From NCBI GenBank assembly GCA_004151065.3, contig NWUY0300012940.1, forward strand, positions 14,567 through 28,299: 13,733 nucleotides of DNA, written 5' to 3'. The notes under the pieces are model-generated. The model saw only the letters and a program-made list of their open reading frames with translations, had not been told where the DNA came from and searched no databases. The stretch is from Larix sibirica (taxonomy: Eukaryota > Streptophyta > Pinopsida > Pinales > Pinaceae). Every line of letters starts with the position of its first letter. Positions within the stretch are counted from its first letter, which is position 1. The translations under genes were made by a program, and so were the position numbers. Of this stretch, positions 1 to 9,280 are shown piece by piece.

Positions 1-300
1 GGGCGGAGGTGGGGAGTAGAGCGGCGTAGGGGAAGGGTCAAGGGAGTGTGGAGCAGTGGAGGGAAGGGAGGCTAATAGCGAAGGAAGCGTGGAAGAGGAG
101 GTGTAGTGTACAGGTGGGGAGGGATGTGTTGATGGTGTATCGGAGGAGCATGGTGATTTTGATGGGGATCAGGCCTGATGGAACGTGTGAAGAGGAAAAT
201 GGGAGGTGGAGGAGGTTGGCGGCGGGAGGAGGCAGGCGACGACCGCAGCATCAGGAGGGAGCGCACCAAGAGGGAGCTCGCGGCGGCAGGGGAAGCATGA
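1..300. other. GC/purine-rich island, no recognisable gene
   Basis: This segment is much richer in G and in purines on the plus strand than the DNA that follows, and it stops at the two N bases at 301-302. Open frames exist on both strands (48-308 plus, 72-314 minus). Their products are low-complexity, rich in Arg/Gly or in Pro/Ser/His, with no family motif I recognise, and both run into the NN. In texture it resembles the G/A-rich leader of Element 2 at 9360-9950, and both contain short shared words such as CAGTGGAGGGA-like strings. It may be a leader fragment of a related retroelement, but I cannot show an extended alignment. Confidence 0.4.
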
Positions 301-302
301 NN
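301..302. other. Ambiguous bases (NN), probable sequence join
   Basis: Two N bases sit exactly where composition changes from GC/purine-rich to AT-rich. This suggests a collapsed gap or contig join, so sequence on either side should not be assumed contiguous in the genome. Confidence 0.6.
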
Positions 303-800
303 TCTTAACTTCAAAAGTCAAATGGTAATAATGGTTGTAACTTTTGTGAGTGCGTGACTCACAATGTAGTAGTCATTGTGCACATACTTATGGTTGAAGT
401 TTAGAACTTTTAATTTTTAACTCTTAATTGTTAACTTTTAACTTTTAACTTGAATTTAGATAAGGATTTTGATTTTTTAGAGGATGCATGTCATTTTTTA
501 GCAGCCAATTTTTAGGTAATAAATGGTTGACTGTACCAAACCCATATCATTTAGAATGTTAGACTTATTTTTTACTTGATTCGAATTTCCGTACAAAAGC
601 TATACGGCCGTATTTTGTTACTATGCTTATAACACCACACTCCAAAGTCAGTGCTGATTTTTTTATTTGTTTGAGGGGATGTCTTTCATCTCGACCATAC
701 CTGGTCCCGTAGCATATTAAAGACATATTAGTTTCAAACTATAAATGAGGAGGCTCAAAGAAAAACATGATTTTACAAATAGTGGTGACAAGGTGCTCTG

Positions 801-840
801 TGTGCTTTGTCAATACCATGTGTGCTTTGTCAATACCATG
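801..840. repeat. 20-bp exact tandem duplication
   Basis: The 20-mer TGTGCTTTGTCAATACCATG occurs twice back to back (801-820 and 821-840) with no mismatch. It probably reflects a recent local slippage or duplication event. Confidence 0.9.
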
Positions 841-920
841 TTTGGAATTTTTGAATAGAAGTATTCAAAGTCAAAATTGGAGCAGGGCCTCTGCAACAAT
901 TTTTCATTATTTGTGAAATA

Positions 921-968
921 GTTAGATGACGTTAGCATGACATCATCATTGACATCCTAGCATCTAAC
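921..968. repeat. Inverted repeat, possible stem-loop
   Basis: GTTAGATG (921-928) and CATCTAAC (961-968) are perfect 8-bp inverted arms. A smaller inner pairing of GATGA with TCATC lies between them. No TA or other target duplication was evident, so calling it a MITE is not justified. Confidence 0.4.
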
Positions 969-1493
969 AAACACGTGGCATGTTTTTGGTTGATTTTCGT
1001 AGTGCTTATCTATCTGTTTGAGGTCTTAGTGGCCAAGTTCTATGCTTCCGTAGTTTGAATCCCATCAAAACGTTGGAACATGACACATATTATTTGTGAC
1101 ACTTTCACCGAGGCTTTACTGGACGACGTGGGTCCCACTACCTTGGGTGCATAAACATGAGGATCAAAACATCACAAATCTATTTGATAACTTTAAATTT
1201 TTGCCCCGACGTGTTAACTCCCATAATTTCTCTGCCACTGATATGAATGCATATTGACGGTTAGATCAGGCTCACTTGATCATTGCTCGTCTCATCCTTA
1301 TTGCAATATTTGAACTTCCTAATCCATCCACAACCCTTTTACATATTTGGCTGCAACGACTTTACCTTCACTAAGATTAGCGAGAGGCCCTCGATCCTTG
1401 AAACTCTGAGACTGCTCTCGCAGTGCGGATATTGGTACTAACAGGAGTATTATAGAGTACTAAGCCAAGGACCATGGATTCTCTCAAACATAT

Positions 1494-1759
1494 TGTTATG
1501 CATAAAATTTCCCAAAGAGCATAAAATAAGAAATAGAGAGTAATCCAATGACTTAAGAATGAAGAAAAGAGATGGATAAGAAGCCTCTTCGAGGGGACAA
1601 CCTCTTTATACAATGTAGTAAAGACACAAGACAAGTTGAGATGATTATAAAATTGAATCTCATTTATTATAAATAGCATATGAAGTGGTCTTTATGTAAC
1701 CTAATATTGATCCAACCTAGCCATAACTATTATAATAATAAAGAATTATGATTAGGGCA
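1494..1759 (-). repeat. Element 1 3' LTR
   Basis: The first 202 nt align with 12333-12531 at roughly 84% identity by eye. On the minus strand it begins TGCCC and ends with ATAACA, giving the TG...CA termini typical of LTRs. The inner edge at 1759 rests on the CA dinucleotide and the nearby PPT rather than on the paired LTR, so it could be off by several bases. It contains a TATAAAG motif (1604-1610 on the plus strand, read on the minus). Confidence 0.8.
1604..1610 (-). promoter_or_regulatory. Candidate TATA box in Element 1 3' LTR
   Basis: On the minus strand this reads TATAAAG inside the LTR, where an LTR promoter is expected. The corresponding site in the 5' LTR has lost three T/A-rich bases, so the motif is absent there. 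Confidence 0.4.
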
Positions 1760-1767
1760 ATAAAAAC

Positions 1768-1775
1768 CTCTCTTT
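1768..1775 (-). other. Element 1 polypurine tract
   Basis: The minus strand reads AAGAGAGG just inside the 3' LTR and overlaps the terminal TAA of pol (1774-1776). It would prime plus-strand DNA synthesis. There are 8 nt between it and the proposed LTR edge, more than usual, so either boundary may be slightly wrong. Confidence 0.55.
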
Positions 1776-3134
1776 AAAAAATATTTGTCCTCAAAGCTTG
1801 TAAATGAGGATGTTTCTTCATGAATTGCTCATCTTTCCATGTAGCTTCTTTTAGTGGCATATTATTCAACTTTATTCAGTACTCTATAATGTTTCTATTC
1901 CAAATATATAGAGAACATCTATCAAATAAATTTTTTTGGTTCCATAATCAACTTCCCTTCTTCATATAATTCTAGTATTTATATTTGGAATGGCATATCT
2001 CCCAAATTTTTTCAAGAAAGATACATGATAAACCTTTTGAATGCGGGAGGAAGGGAAATTTAAATTAGAGTCCGATTCTCCAATCTTGTGTATAATCTTG
2101 TAGAGTCCATAACATTTTGGAGATAATTTTTTATGACTCTTATGTTTAAGAGCAGATTGCTAATAAAGTTGTAGTCTCAAATGTACCCAGCCACCCCCCT
2201 CAAATTGTCTCTCACTTCTATGTTGATCAACTTGTTGCTTCATCCTATTCTAGGTCATTTGAAGGTTTATTTAAGTATTTGCAAAGTTCTTTAGTTTTTA
2301 CCATATGTGCATCCACTATCTATACTTTGGAATGGTCCTGCAAAAAGTATGTGATACTATGAGTTGGATAACCAAAAAGGGATTCAAATGGAGTCATATT
2401 TGTAGATGTGTGGTAGGTGGTATTCTACCATTATTATGTTAAAGGAAGGCACTTTACCCATTGATATTGCTTGTCTGAAGAAAAGCAACAGAGATAACCT
2501 TCTAAACATTTGTTAACAATCCTTGTTTTCCCATATGTTTGTAGGTGATACGCTGAATTCATAGCCCACGTTGTCCCATTATCTTCCATAACTCTTTCCA
2601 AAAGTTTCCTATGAATTTTGGATCTTTTTCACTGATGATTACTTTAGGGAATCAATGAATTCTATGATTTTCCTTCATGAACACTTCAGTCACTTGGATT
2701 GCAGTATACATAATTTGAATTCTAGAAAAAAGTGCATATTTTGCAAGTATTCACAACCACACAAATGGCATCCTTACCTTGTGATTCTGGTAAACATGTA
2801 ATGAAGTCCATTGATATAGGTATTTGATTAGGTATGTGTAAAGGTTGAAGTAACCCTTGAGGCTTGAATTTTCAAACTATATTTGTTTGGCACACCTAAC
2901 ATTCTCTTACAAATTCTTGAATATTTTTCTTCATTCATTCCCCAAAAAATTCTTTTTTGATCCTTTGATAAGTCTTAAGGAAACATGAATATCCTACCAT
3001 CAAAGAGTTATGATACTCCCTTAATATTTGTTCTTTCAACTTTGTAAAAATATTCTACCCTTGTACCAAAGAATATCTCTCTTCCATTCCCAATATTCCA
3101 TAGAGATATTCCCTTATTTTAGGCACTATATTTT
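1774..3134 (-). pseudogene. Element 1 integrase and chromodomain (degraded)
   Basis: Integrase normally inserts the cDNA into chromosomes. In several frames on the minus strand I can read a core start near 2820 (SMDFITCLPESQGKDA), a second core block near 2570-2640 (VIISEKDPKF, then an AYHLQTYGKTR-like stretch), and a GPY/F-type C-terminal block at about 2010-2240 (GGWVHLRLQLY, HVSFLKK). A chromodomain tail containing EATWKDEQF follows at 1776-1860. The first catalytic Asp is kept (2806-2808). The second is replaced by Glu (2628-2630), and the expected catalytic Glu is Arg (2521-2523). With in-frame stops and frame changes it cannot be functional. The HHCC zinc region between about 2850 and 3130 is only vaguely recognisable. 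Confidence 0.8.
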
Positions 3135-3794
3135 CTATCTAGTACTATTATCTTCTTTCCATTCATGGAAAAATTCTTCCAAACACACACGAATAGAATA
3201 TTTTATGGAATATAAGTCGAAGGATTCTTTTATTATGAAAAGGGCATTTGATACCACATTTTCCTTCCCTTTTTTGTATCTTATTTCAAATTCAAACTCT
3301 TCATTTTCGACACCCATTTTTGTTGCTCTTCTGATAACACTCTTTGTTCCAAAAAATACTTTAGGCTATCATGGTCTGTCTTGATTTTAAAGTGTCTCCC
3401 AATGAGATATTGCCACCATTTTTTTGTTGCATGCAAAATCGCTGCCATTTCTTTTTCATATGTAGATTTCACCATGTCAGTTCCTTTGATTTGTTTACTT
3501 TCAAAATTCAGTGGCCTCCCTCATTGCATCAATACTTCTCAAATTCCTTGTCCTGATGCATCACATTCGAATATGAATGTTTTACTAAAGTCATGTTTTG
3601 CTAATACTAGTGTAGAAGGCATAACATCCTTTAGGAGTGAGAATGCCAAGGTAGCTTCTTCATTCCATACAAATGAATTTTTCAAGAGAGATGTGAGTGG
3701 ATTTGCAATGCATGCATAATTCTTAACAAATTTTTTGTAATACCCTGTAAGACCAAAAAGTCCTCTAAGACTTCTTGATGTTCTTAGGAATAGA
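3135..3794 (-). pseudogene. Element 1 RT connection and RNase H (degraded)
   Basis: The minus strand encodes the end of reverse transcriptase (SLRGLFGLTGYYKKFVKNYA) followed by RNase H, which removes the RNA strand of the hybrid during replication. RNase H acidic residues are visible in three blocks: ECDASGQG (3539-3571), NFESKQIKG (about 3490-3510), and KTDHDSLKYF (about 3360-3390). The domain ends with YKKGKENVVSNAL (about 3235-3280), where families usually have an ADAL-type ending. A stop follows the first block at about 3538 and the frame changes more than once. It joins directly to a truncated RT N-terminus upstream. Confidence 0.85.
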
Positions 3795-4339
3795 ACATTT
3801 GTGATGGCACATTCTCCAAGCATTATATTTTCTTATGACCATCACTATTAGTGCTGAAAAAGAACTCCTACTTGGTTGAATACTACCTACATCCAACATG
3901 GCTTGTACCATTTTCTCAATCTCTCCTTTTTGTTTATGCAGATATGGCCTTTTATTAGGAGTAATTCCATGAATGAGTTCAATTTGATGTCCATGATGCT
4001 TATATGGAGGTAGTCCTTTAGGAGTATCTTGGAAATCTCTATGGTGCTTTTCCAAGGTAAATTTTAATTCATCTTTAATACTTTCATCTTCATGCTTCAC
4101 TTCCATAGAGTGAATTTTAGCAATAACTCCACAACAACCCCTTTTTAGGAGCTTTTTCATTCTATGAAAGTTGATGATCCGAGAGGGTGGAGATTTTAAC
4201 CCTTTTAGTTCATATTGAATTCCTTCCAATTCAAATCTCATAAATAATTCATTGTAGTTCGTAGAAGCCGAACCCAAGGTTCTCAACCATTGAATCCATA
4301 GAACAAAATCTACTCCTCCAATGGGAATAACATACAAGG
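3795..4339 (-). pseudogene. Element 1 protease tail, linker and RT fingers, palm deleted
   Basis: This is the continuation of Element 1 pol on the far side of Element 2. It begins at 4339 with the conserved post-protease block (VIPIGGVDFVLWIQWLRTLG), passes through the linker (GIQYELKGL), and enters RT with HQIELIHGITPNKRPYLHKQ and SFSALIVMVIRK (about 3830-3990). It then jumps from an RMC motif (about 3805-3815) straight to PKNIK. In intact relatives those two points are separated by roughly 130-160 residues that carry both catalytic Asp regions. The open frame here appears to start in the Element 2 LTR at 4427, but that start is an artefact of the insertion. Confidence 0.85.
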
Positions 4340-4344
4340 GGATT
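4340..4344. repeat. Target site duplication of Element 2, left copy
   Basis: GGATT immediately precedes the TG of the Element 2 LTR at 4345. It matches AGATT at 10169-10173 in four of five bases, as expected for a 5-bp gypsy target duplication that has since mutated once. Confidence 0.8.
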
Positions 4345-4518
4345 TGGAGCACACTAAAATTTGAAAACCCATAAATAACTGAATAAATGATATATTTTTT
4401 TGAAGATGATTTTACGTTTACAAACAAGACCTTTTATAGGTCAAATGTGTTGTTTCAATACAATGTCATGTCTTATAATTTTAATAATTTAATTATTTTA
4501 AATATTGTATATGTAACA
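4345..4518 (-). repeat. Element 2 3' LTR
   Basis: It aligns with 9967-10168 at about 91% identity outside indels. On the minus strand it starts TGTTACATA and ends GTGCTCCA. It is 28 nt shorter than its partner, mostly from one 27-nt deletion. A TATAAAA motif is present at 4432-4438. Confidence 0.93.
4432..4438 (-). promoter_or_regulatory. TATA box in Element 2 3' LTR
   Basis: The minus strand reads CCTATAAAAGGTC, a strong TATA-box match conserved in both LTRs of the element. Confidence 0.5.
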
Positions 4519-4540
4519 TTATTGTTGTATTTTATAATGA

Positions 4541-4549
4541 TTTTTCCTC
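4541..4549 (-). other. Element 2 polypurine tract
   Basis: The minus strand reads GAGGAAAAA and overlaps the TGA that ends pol (4548-4550). It lies 22 nt from the LTR edge set by LTR alignment and target duplication, which is unusually far. The 3' LTR side may have been altered, or the functional tract may differ. Confidence 0.45.
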
Positions 4550-5000
4550 AAATCAAAGGTAAGGATGGGAATTGTTGACGGAATTGTTCTATCACCCATG
4601 ACACATCTTCGCCGGGAATATTTTTCCACTTAATAAAATATTCTTTGAGTATTAGAGAGCGAAGGTTTTTTTTTGGTAGCAATGATCGCTTCTGGTTCTA
4701 AAATGATATTTCCTTCGTCGCCCAACATAGGAAGTACTGTTTGCACCGACTACTGTCATCCCAACAATGTTTTGAGACAGGACACATGGAAGACATTGTG
4801 GATTCGACTCTTGTTAGGTAAGTCTAATTCATATGTGACTTGACTGATATTCTTATTAATATAGTATGGTCCATAGAATTTTGGGGCCAACTTGATTTTT
4901 ACTCCTTGTTTAAGAGATAATTGTTTATAAGGTTGGAGTCTTATGAACACCCAGTCCCCTACTTCAAATTCTCTCTCTATTCTATGCTAATTTGCTTGTT
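4548..5000 (-). pseudogene. Element 2 integrase C-terminus and chromodomain
   Basis: The open stretch 4756-4950 carries the GPY/F-type block of chromovirus integrases: DWVFIRLQPYKQLSLKQG, then KLAPKFYGPYYI, then RIHNVFHVSCLK. It is followed by a chromodomain (EPEAI near 4700, EYFIKWKNIPGEDVSW near 4590-4635) and a tail ending at the TGA 4548-4550. Chromodomains of this group bind modified histones and direct insertion into heterochromatin. A frameshift lies near 4640-4655, between the two halves of the chromodomain, and a stop at about 4745 separates it from the GPY/F block. Confidence 0.85.
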
Positions 5001-5971
5001 TCCTCATACCATTTTGTGCAGTGGTTAAATTATCCTTGAGTATTTTGATCGTCTTCTGAGTTCTCTCTAACTGGTTCCTCACTTTTTGAACATTAGTGTC
5101 ATTAAGAACAAAATCCTTCCAGTTGGGAGGTTCATACCCGTATAAGGCTTGAAAGGGAGTCATTTTCGCAAAGGTGTGGTATGTCGAATTGTACCACGAT
5201 TTTGATAGGTGTAACCATTGAGACCATTTATTCTACTTGTCTGTTACAAAGCAACGTAGATAGGATTCTAAACATTTATTTATGAATTCCATTTAGCCAT
5301 CTTTTTGGGGATGATAAGATGAGGTCATGTTGAGTGATGTACCAACTTGTTTGAAAAATTCCCCCCAGAATTTCCCATTAAATTTTGCATCCCTGTCACT
5401 GACAATGACTATTGGAAATCCATGTAACTTATATATGTTCTTGCAGAATATTTTTGCAATTTTTTTTGGTGTGTCTGTCTTCTTCACCCCCATGAAGTAT
5501 GGAAATTTGGTTAATCGATCAACCACTACAAAGGTTTTGTCCTTTCCTTATGACATGGGTAACCCATCAATGAAATCCATAGATATCTCTTCCTATTTTT
5601 GGTTTGGAATGTGTAGGGGGTAAAGTTTCCCTGGGGTTAAAACATTTTCTCTTTTGTTCCTTTGGAATTTGTCACATTCTTCCACATACCTTTGGATATA
5701 TTTTTGCATCCCCTTCTCGAAAAAGGACCTTCTTGCATTATAGTAAGATTTTAAAAACCCTACAATGTCCCATTGTCGATGAATCATGGGACTCCTTCAT
5801 CACCTTATCTTTGAATTTAGAAGTTGGGTTTAAATAGATCCTCCATTTATACGAAATAATATTTTTTCTCCATTCAAACTTGGAATCTTGAATGGGATTA
5901 TTGATTATTGCCCTCGTCTCTGGATCCTTAGTATACTCACTTCGTATTTCATCTAGCCATTCTGGAATCAC
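5001..5971 (-). pseudogene. Element 2 integrase core (degraded)
   Basis: The zinc region is readable as SHDSSTMGH (about 5785-5815) and EECDKFQRNK (about 5650-5680). The last Cys of the HHCC finger is replaced by Phe. The catalytic core keeps all three acidic residues: Asp in MDFIDGLP (5575-5577), Asp in IVSDRDAKF (5395-5397), and Glu at 5287-5289 after SSYHPQKDG. Stop codons fall inside the core, one after GLPMS (about 5563) and one between DG and the catalytic Glu (about 5293). The rest continues through the conserved HTFAKMTPFQALYGYEPP block (about 5120-5180) towards the C-terminus. It is better preserved than the integrase of Element 1. Confidence 0.88.
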
Positions 5972-6596
5972 GACTGAAATGGATTAAGAGGTAATCTCTT
6001 CATCCTTCCAGGAAAGCATCTGCTACTATATTATCTTTCCCCTTTTTATGTATTATTTCCATGTCGAAAGAAACAATTTTTTCTATCCATTTCTGTTGTT
6101 CTGTGGATAATGTTTTCTATTGAAGAAGGTATTGAAGACTATTGTGGTCTGTTCGAACCATGAATTTGTTTCCTAAGAGGTATTTCTGCCACTTTACTAA
6201 TGCATGCATAATGGCCAAAATTTCCTTATCGTATGTAGACTTCAATTATTCTCATTTATTTAGTTTCCTACTCTCGAAATCTATTGGATGCTCATCTTGC
6301 ATTAGTACTTCTCCCAACCCATAACTTGAAGCATCACATTCTATTACGAACTATTTGGAGAAGTCTAGTGTTGCTAGCACAGGTGTTGTGGACATGAGTT
6401 TTTTCAATGCTTCAAAATAATTTTCTGCCTCTTCATTCAACTGAAAGGAATTCTTTTTTTTCAGAATATTTGATAAAGGAGCAGTTATGTGAGCATAATT
6501 TTGAATAAATCTTCGATAATATCTATTTATTCCAAGGAATCCTCTTAATTTGAAGATGTTAGTTAGTTTGGGTCACTCTGTGATTGACTTGATTTT
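5972..6596 (-). pseudogene. Element 2 RT connection and RNase H
   Basis: After the RT palm, the minus strand shows the RGFLGINRYYRRFIQNYA connection (about 6480-6550). RNase H follows, with its acidic residues kept: Asp in VIECDASSYGLG (6333-6335), Glu in DFESRKLNK (6273-6275) and Asp in RTDHNSLQYL (6147-6149). The domain ends with KKGKDNIVADAF (about 6020-6060), close to the usual family ending. Several in-frame stops interrupt it, for example after LDFSK, after KLNK and after YLLQ. Confidence 0.87.
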
Positions 6597-7346
6597 TTAT
6601 GGGTCCACCTTGACTCCTTCCTTGGATATCACATGGCCAATATAATTCACTTCCTCTTTATCAAACGTGCATTTGGACATCTTTGCATAGAATTGGTTTT
6701 CCTTCAAAATAGATAGTACTTGTTCCAAGTGGGTAAGATGTTCCTTCAAAGTCTTACTATATACGAGGATGTTGTCAAATAAGCCTAGTACAAAATTCCT
6801 GAGATACCGATGAAATAAATTGTTCATGGCTTCTTGGAAGGTGGTTGGAGCATTAGTTATCGCAAAAGGCATTAGCTTGATCTCATAATGTCCTTCATGG
6901 GTTCAAAAATTTGTTTTCACCATGTCTTCTAGTCTCTTCTTGATTCGATAGTATCCAGATCTCAAATCTATTTTTGAGAAATATTGTGCCCCATGAAGTT
7001 CATCCAACATCTCGTCTGTGAATGGAATGGGGAATTTGTCTTTAATTGTTATCTTATATAATCATCTGTAATCGATACGTAATATGAAGGATCCATCCTT
7101 CATTCATACCAATACTACTGGTGCTGCATAAGGGCTCCGAATTTTCTCAATCACTCCACACTTTAGCAAATCTTGGATTAATATTTCAATGTTGATTTTA
7201 TGATGGTGTGGATACATGCAGGGCATAACATTGATAGGGTTCGATCTAGGATTTATTTCAATTATATGCTCGATCTTCCTTTCCGATGGTAACTCCATGG
7301 GAAGGTCTTCAAATACCTTTTTGTATTTTTGGAGTAGTTCTTGCAT
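6597..7346 (-). pseudogene. Element 2 reverse transcriptase
   Basis: The fingers are in the open stretch 7104-7346 (HIIEINPRSNPINVMPC, then VIEKIRSPYAAPVVLV). The palm follows with FSKIDLRSGYYRI, whose Asp at 6966-6968 is the first catalytic acid. The open stretch 6597-6872 carries MPFAITNAPTTFQEAMN, the active-site block LFDNILVYS, and YIGHVISKEGVKVDP. Chromovirus RTs have two Asp in the active-site block; here the second is Asn (6771-6773), so metal binding should fail. Stops lie after APVVLV, after RIDYR and after MVKTNF. Upstream in the true frame is the protease-RT linker; the open stretch 7309-7515 is a neighbouring frame and is not used. Confidence 0.9.
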
Positions 7347-7870
7347 TTCTGGATGACCTGGGTTGACAACTTTTGAAGTTTATAATTCCATTTCTTGGAA
7401 TTGTACGACATAAGATGGTGCTCCTTTTCGGATTAGCTTCTCCATTTTGTGGGATGACACAATTTGTGTGTGATGGGGTTGAAACCCATACAACTTGTAT
7501 TTTGATCCTTTCCACTTGAACTTAATAAAGTGTTCTTGGTGGTTTGGATGAGTAGTTACATAGTGTTTGCAATCACTGGATTCCTAACACTGCTTCAACT
7601 CCTCCTAAGGGTACTACATAAAATTCCAACTCAAGGTTATCATTTTGTAATTGTAGCCTAACCTTGTGGCATTTTCCCACTTTTTCGATCTTCTTTCCAT
7701 GTGCCACCATTACCTTCATGTTAGGCACTATATATATGAAAAGGTTAATCCTCTTTGAGACACTTACGTCGATAAAGTTGTGGGTGCTTCTTGTGTCGAC
7801 AAGGATGACGACATTGTTATTTTTGACATGCCCCTTAAGTTTTAATGTTTTTGGCTAGTGTATTTCGGTT
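7347..7870 (-). pseudogene. Element 2 aspartic protease and linker
   Basis: The retropepsin-like protease that would cut the polyprotein is visible on the minus strand as VVILVDTRSTHNFIDVSVSK, with the catalytic Asp at 7795-7797. The Gly that should follow in the D-T/S-G triad is Arg (7789-7791), which should inactivate the enzyme. The domain continues to the conserved FYVVPLGGVEAVLGIQ block (about 7585-7635). A less conserved linker into RT follows and includes an in-frame stop near 7380. Confidence 0.85.
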
Positions 7871-9166
7871 ATGGATGCAAGTTATATTCTTGGGGTGTCT
7901 TCATCTTCTGACTCTGATGGAGGATTATAGAGGTCCCCTATTTCCTCTATGTCAGATTCATCACTACTTGATTTTCCTTCCTCTTCTGCTTCACATTGGT
8001 ATAGGTCCTTGGTGGTCCTTTTTCGAACATATATGTCTTGGGTCCCACCTTTCTCCACGGTACTTACATTCACTTTCTTCAATTCTTTGGGATTCTAAAC
8101 TGATTTTGTTGTCACTTATTAGATGTGGTGGACAGTTTTTTGTGTCTAGCTTTGTATTTTGACCAGAATTGTGATTTGTGTCAGGGTTCCTTTGCCATGA
8201 CTTTTTGAACTTTTCTTCAATAAATTTTTCCTTGTGTCTAGCCTTATCCAAGCTTGAGACATTGAGTAGTTCTAACTCATCTCTGATGTAGGGTTTTAGT
8301 TCGTACACATATTTTTGGATTCATTGACTGTCCATTAGCTCTGGTACTTGTGTCTCTAATGCTTCCCATTCGTGGGTGTATTCATCCATGTCACCTTTTT
8401 GCTGCAATCTAGTGATCTTTGCGAACAAGTCTTTCTCCTTTATATCTTCAAATATCTTAAATAAGTCATTCTTGAATGTGTTCCAGTTGCTGGCGCACCT
8501 TTTTTTCGTAATATTCCACCACATATACCAATTATATGCTTGGCCTTATAGATGTATTAGGGAATACTTTATCATCTCATCATCGGATATGATTTTGTGT
8601 ATGCAAAAGAATTCTTCTTCCTTATTGATCCATGCCACGTTCTGCTTCGTTGCGCCATTGAACTTGAGTAGCTCTAATTTGGACTTCATTTGATATCCAC
8701 CTATTGGTTACATTGGTCCCGAATACGGTTGTTTGGGATTAGGATGATGATTGTGATCGATATGATTCTGTGGCATTTCCTCATTGAAGATTTATGGTGT
8801 ATCTGGATGATTTTGTGTCATTTCCACCTTAAAGAATTTCGTTCTATTTGTTTGATTTATTTATGGCGGCTCCATTTTTTTGGATGCTAATTTTTTCTTG
8901 AAGTAATTCACCACTTTCTCAATTCCTTCATTAAGCTTTATTTTCATCTTGCTTATTTCACTTGTTACAACATTGGTGATCTCACTTTGTATTGTCCTTG
9001 TTATTCCTTACCTATCTTCACAAATCTCAGCTTTGAGTTTGTCTAATCTTGCATTAAGTCTTTGAAGCATCTTAGAATCTTCTGCATGGCTATTTTCTAT
9101 TAGCTCCACTCATTTGATCACCTATGATTGGGATCAGAAACAAGGGGGGGTGTGCCTAGATCCCAT
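7871..9166 (-). pseudogene. Element 2 gag
   Basis: Gag forms the particle that packages element RNA. A start is proposed at the ATG complementary to 9164-9166 (MGSRHTP), just after the leader. A run of seven C on the minus strand (9144-9150) then breaks the frame. The N-terminal part (about 8880-9095) is charged and helical in appearance (SKMLQRLNARLDKLKAEI), a likely coiled coil. The Gag domain spans about 8290-8700, with EDIKEKDLFAKITRLQQKG and DEYTHEWEALE. Near 8030-8070 a zinc-knuckle-like motif reads ECKYRGERWDPRHIC, with the second Cys changed to Arg (8057-8059). An acidic Ser/Glu/Asp linker (about 7890-7985) leads to the protease. Stops and frame changes show it is dead. Confidence 0.85.
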
Positions 9167-9235
9167 TTTGTTTGTTCAAGGATTTTTTTTAATATAATAA
9201 TTATTAATCATTATATTTAATAATTATTTGCATTT

Positions 9236-9236
9236 T

Positions 9237-9280
<44 letters not shown>

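Larger units (their letters stand above)
303..1493. other. AT-rich non-coding flank of Element 1
   Basis: No coding region, RNA gene or transposon terminus could be supported here. It holds a degenerate TTTTAAC heptamer run near 403-452, an exact 20-bp tandem duplication at 801-840, and two short inverted repeats (850-869 and 921-968). A lone CACGTG G-box is present at 972-977 without any adjacent gene. It is the flanking DNA into which Element 1 inserted, assuming the proposed 3' LTR edge at 1494 is right. Confidence 0.5.

Noticed and set aside
48-314. Opposed open frames on both strands of the GC-rich island
   Set aside because: They run into the NN, overlap each other, are low-complexity, and match no motif I know.
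360-380. CACAATG/CATTGTG hairpin
   Set aside because: A 7-bp stem in AT-rich DNA is expected by chance, and no T-run or gene context supports a terminator.
972-977. CACGTG G-box
   Set aside because: A single six-base match in about 1.2 kb with no gene beside it is not evidence of a promoter.
1027-1063. tRNA-like A box and B box (TAGTGGCCAAG and GTTTGAATCCC) suggesting a SINE head
   Set aside because: The boxes are only 15 nt apart, too close for a normal internal Pol III promoter, and no cloverleaf, A-rich tail or target duplication was found.
1377-1679. Minus open frame resembling another at 12291-12488
   Set aside because: The similarity is only because both lie in the paired LTRs of Element 1; LTRs are not expected to code for protein here.
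3028-3719. Plus-strand open frames at 3028-3384, 3371-3556 and 3381-3719
   Set aside because: They are antisense shadows of the Element 1 RNase H and RT sequence on the minus strand.
5327-5837. Plus-strand open frames at 5327-5623 and 5604-5837
   Set aside because: Antisense to the clearly recognisable Element 2 integrase.
7309-7515. Minus-strand open frame of 68 codons between protease and RT
   Set aside because: The neighbouring minus frame reads continuously into the RT fingers with family-like sequence, so this frame is a shadow.
7664-8890. Plus-strand open frames opposite Element 2 gag and protease
   Set aside because: Antisense to gag and protease motifs; hydrophobic translation is typical of reversed acidic and basic coding sequence.
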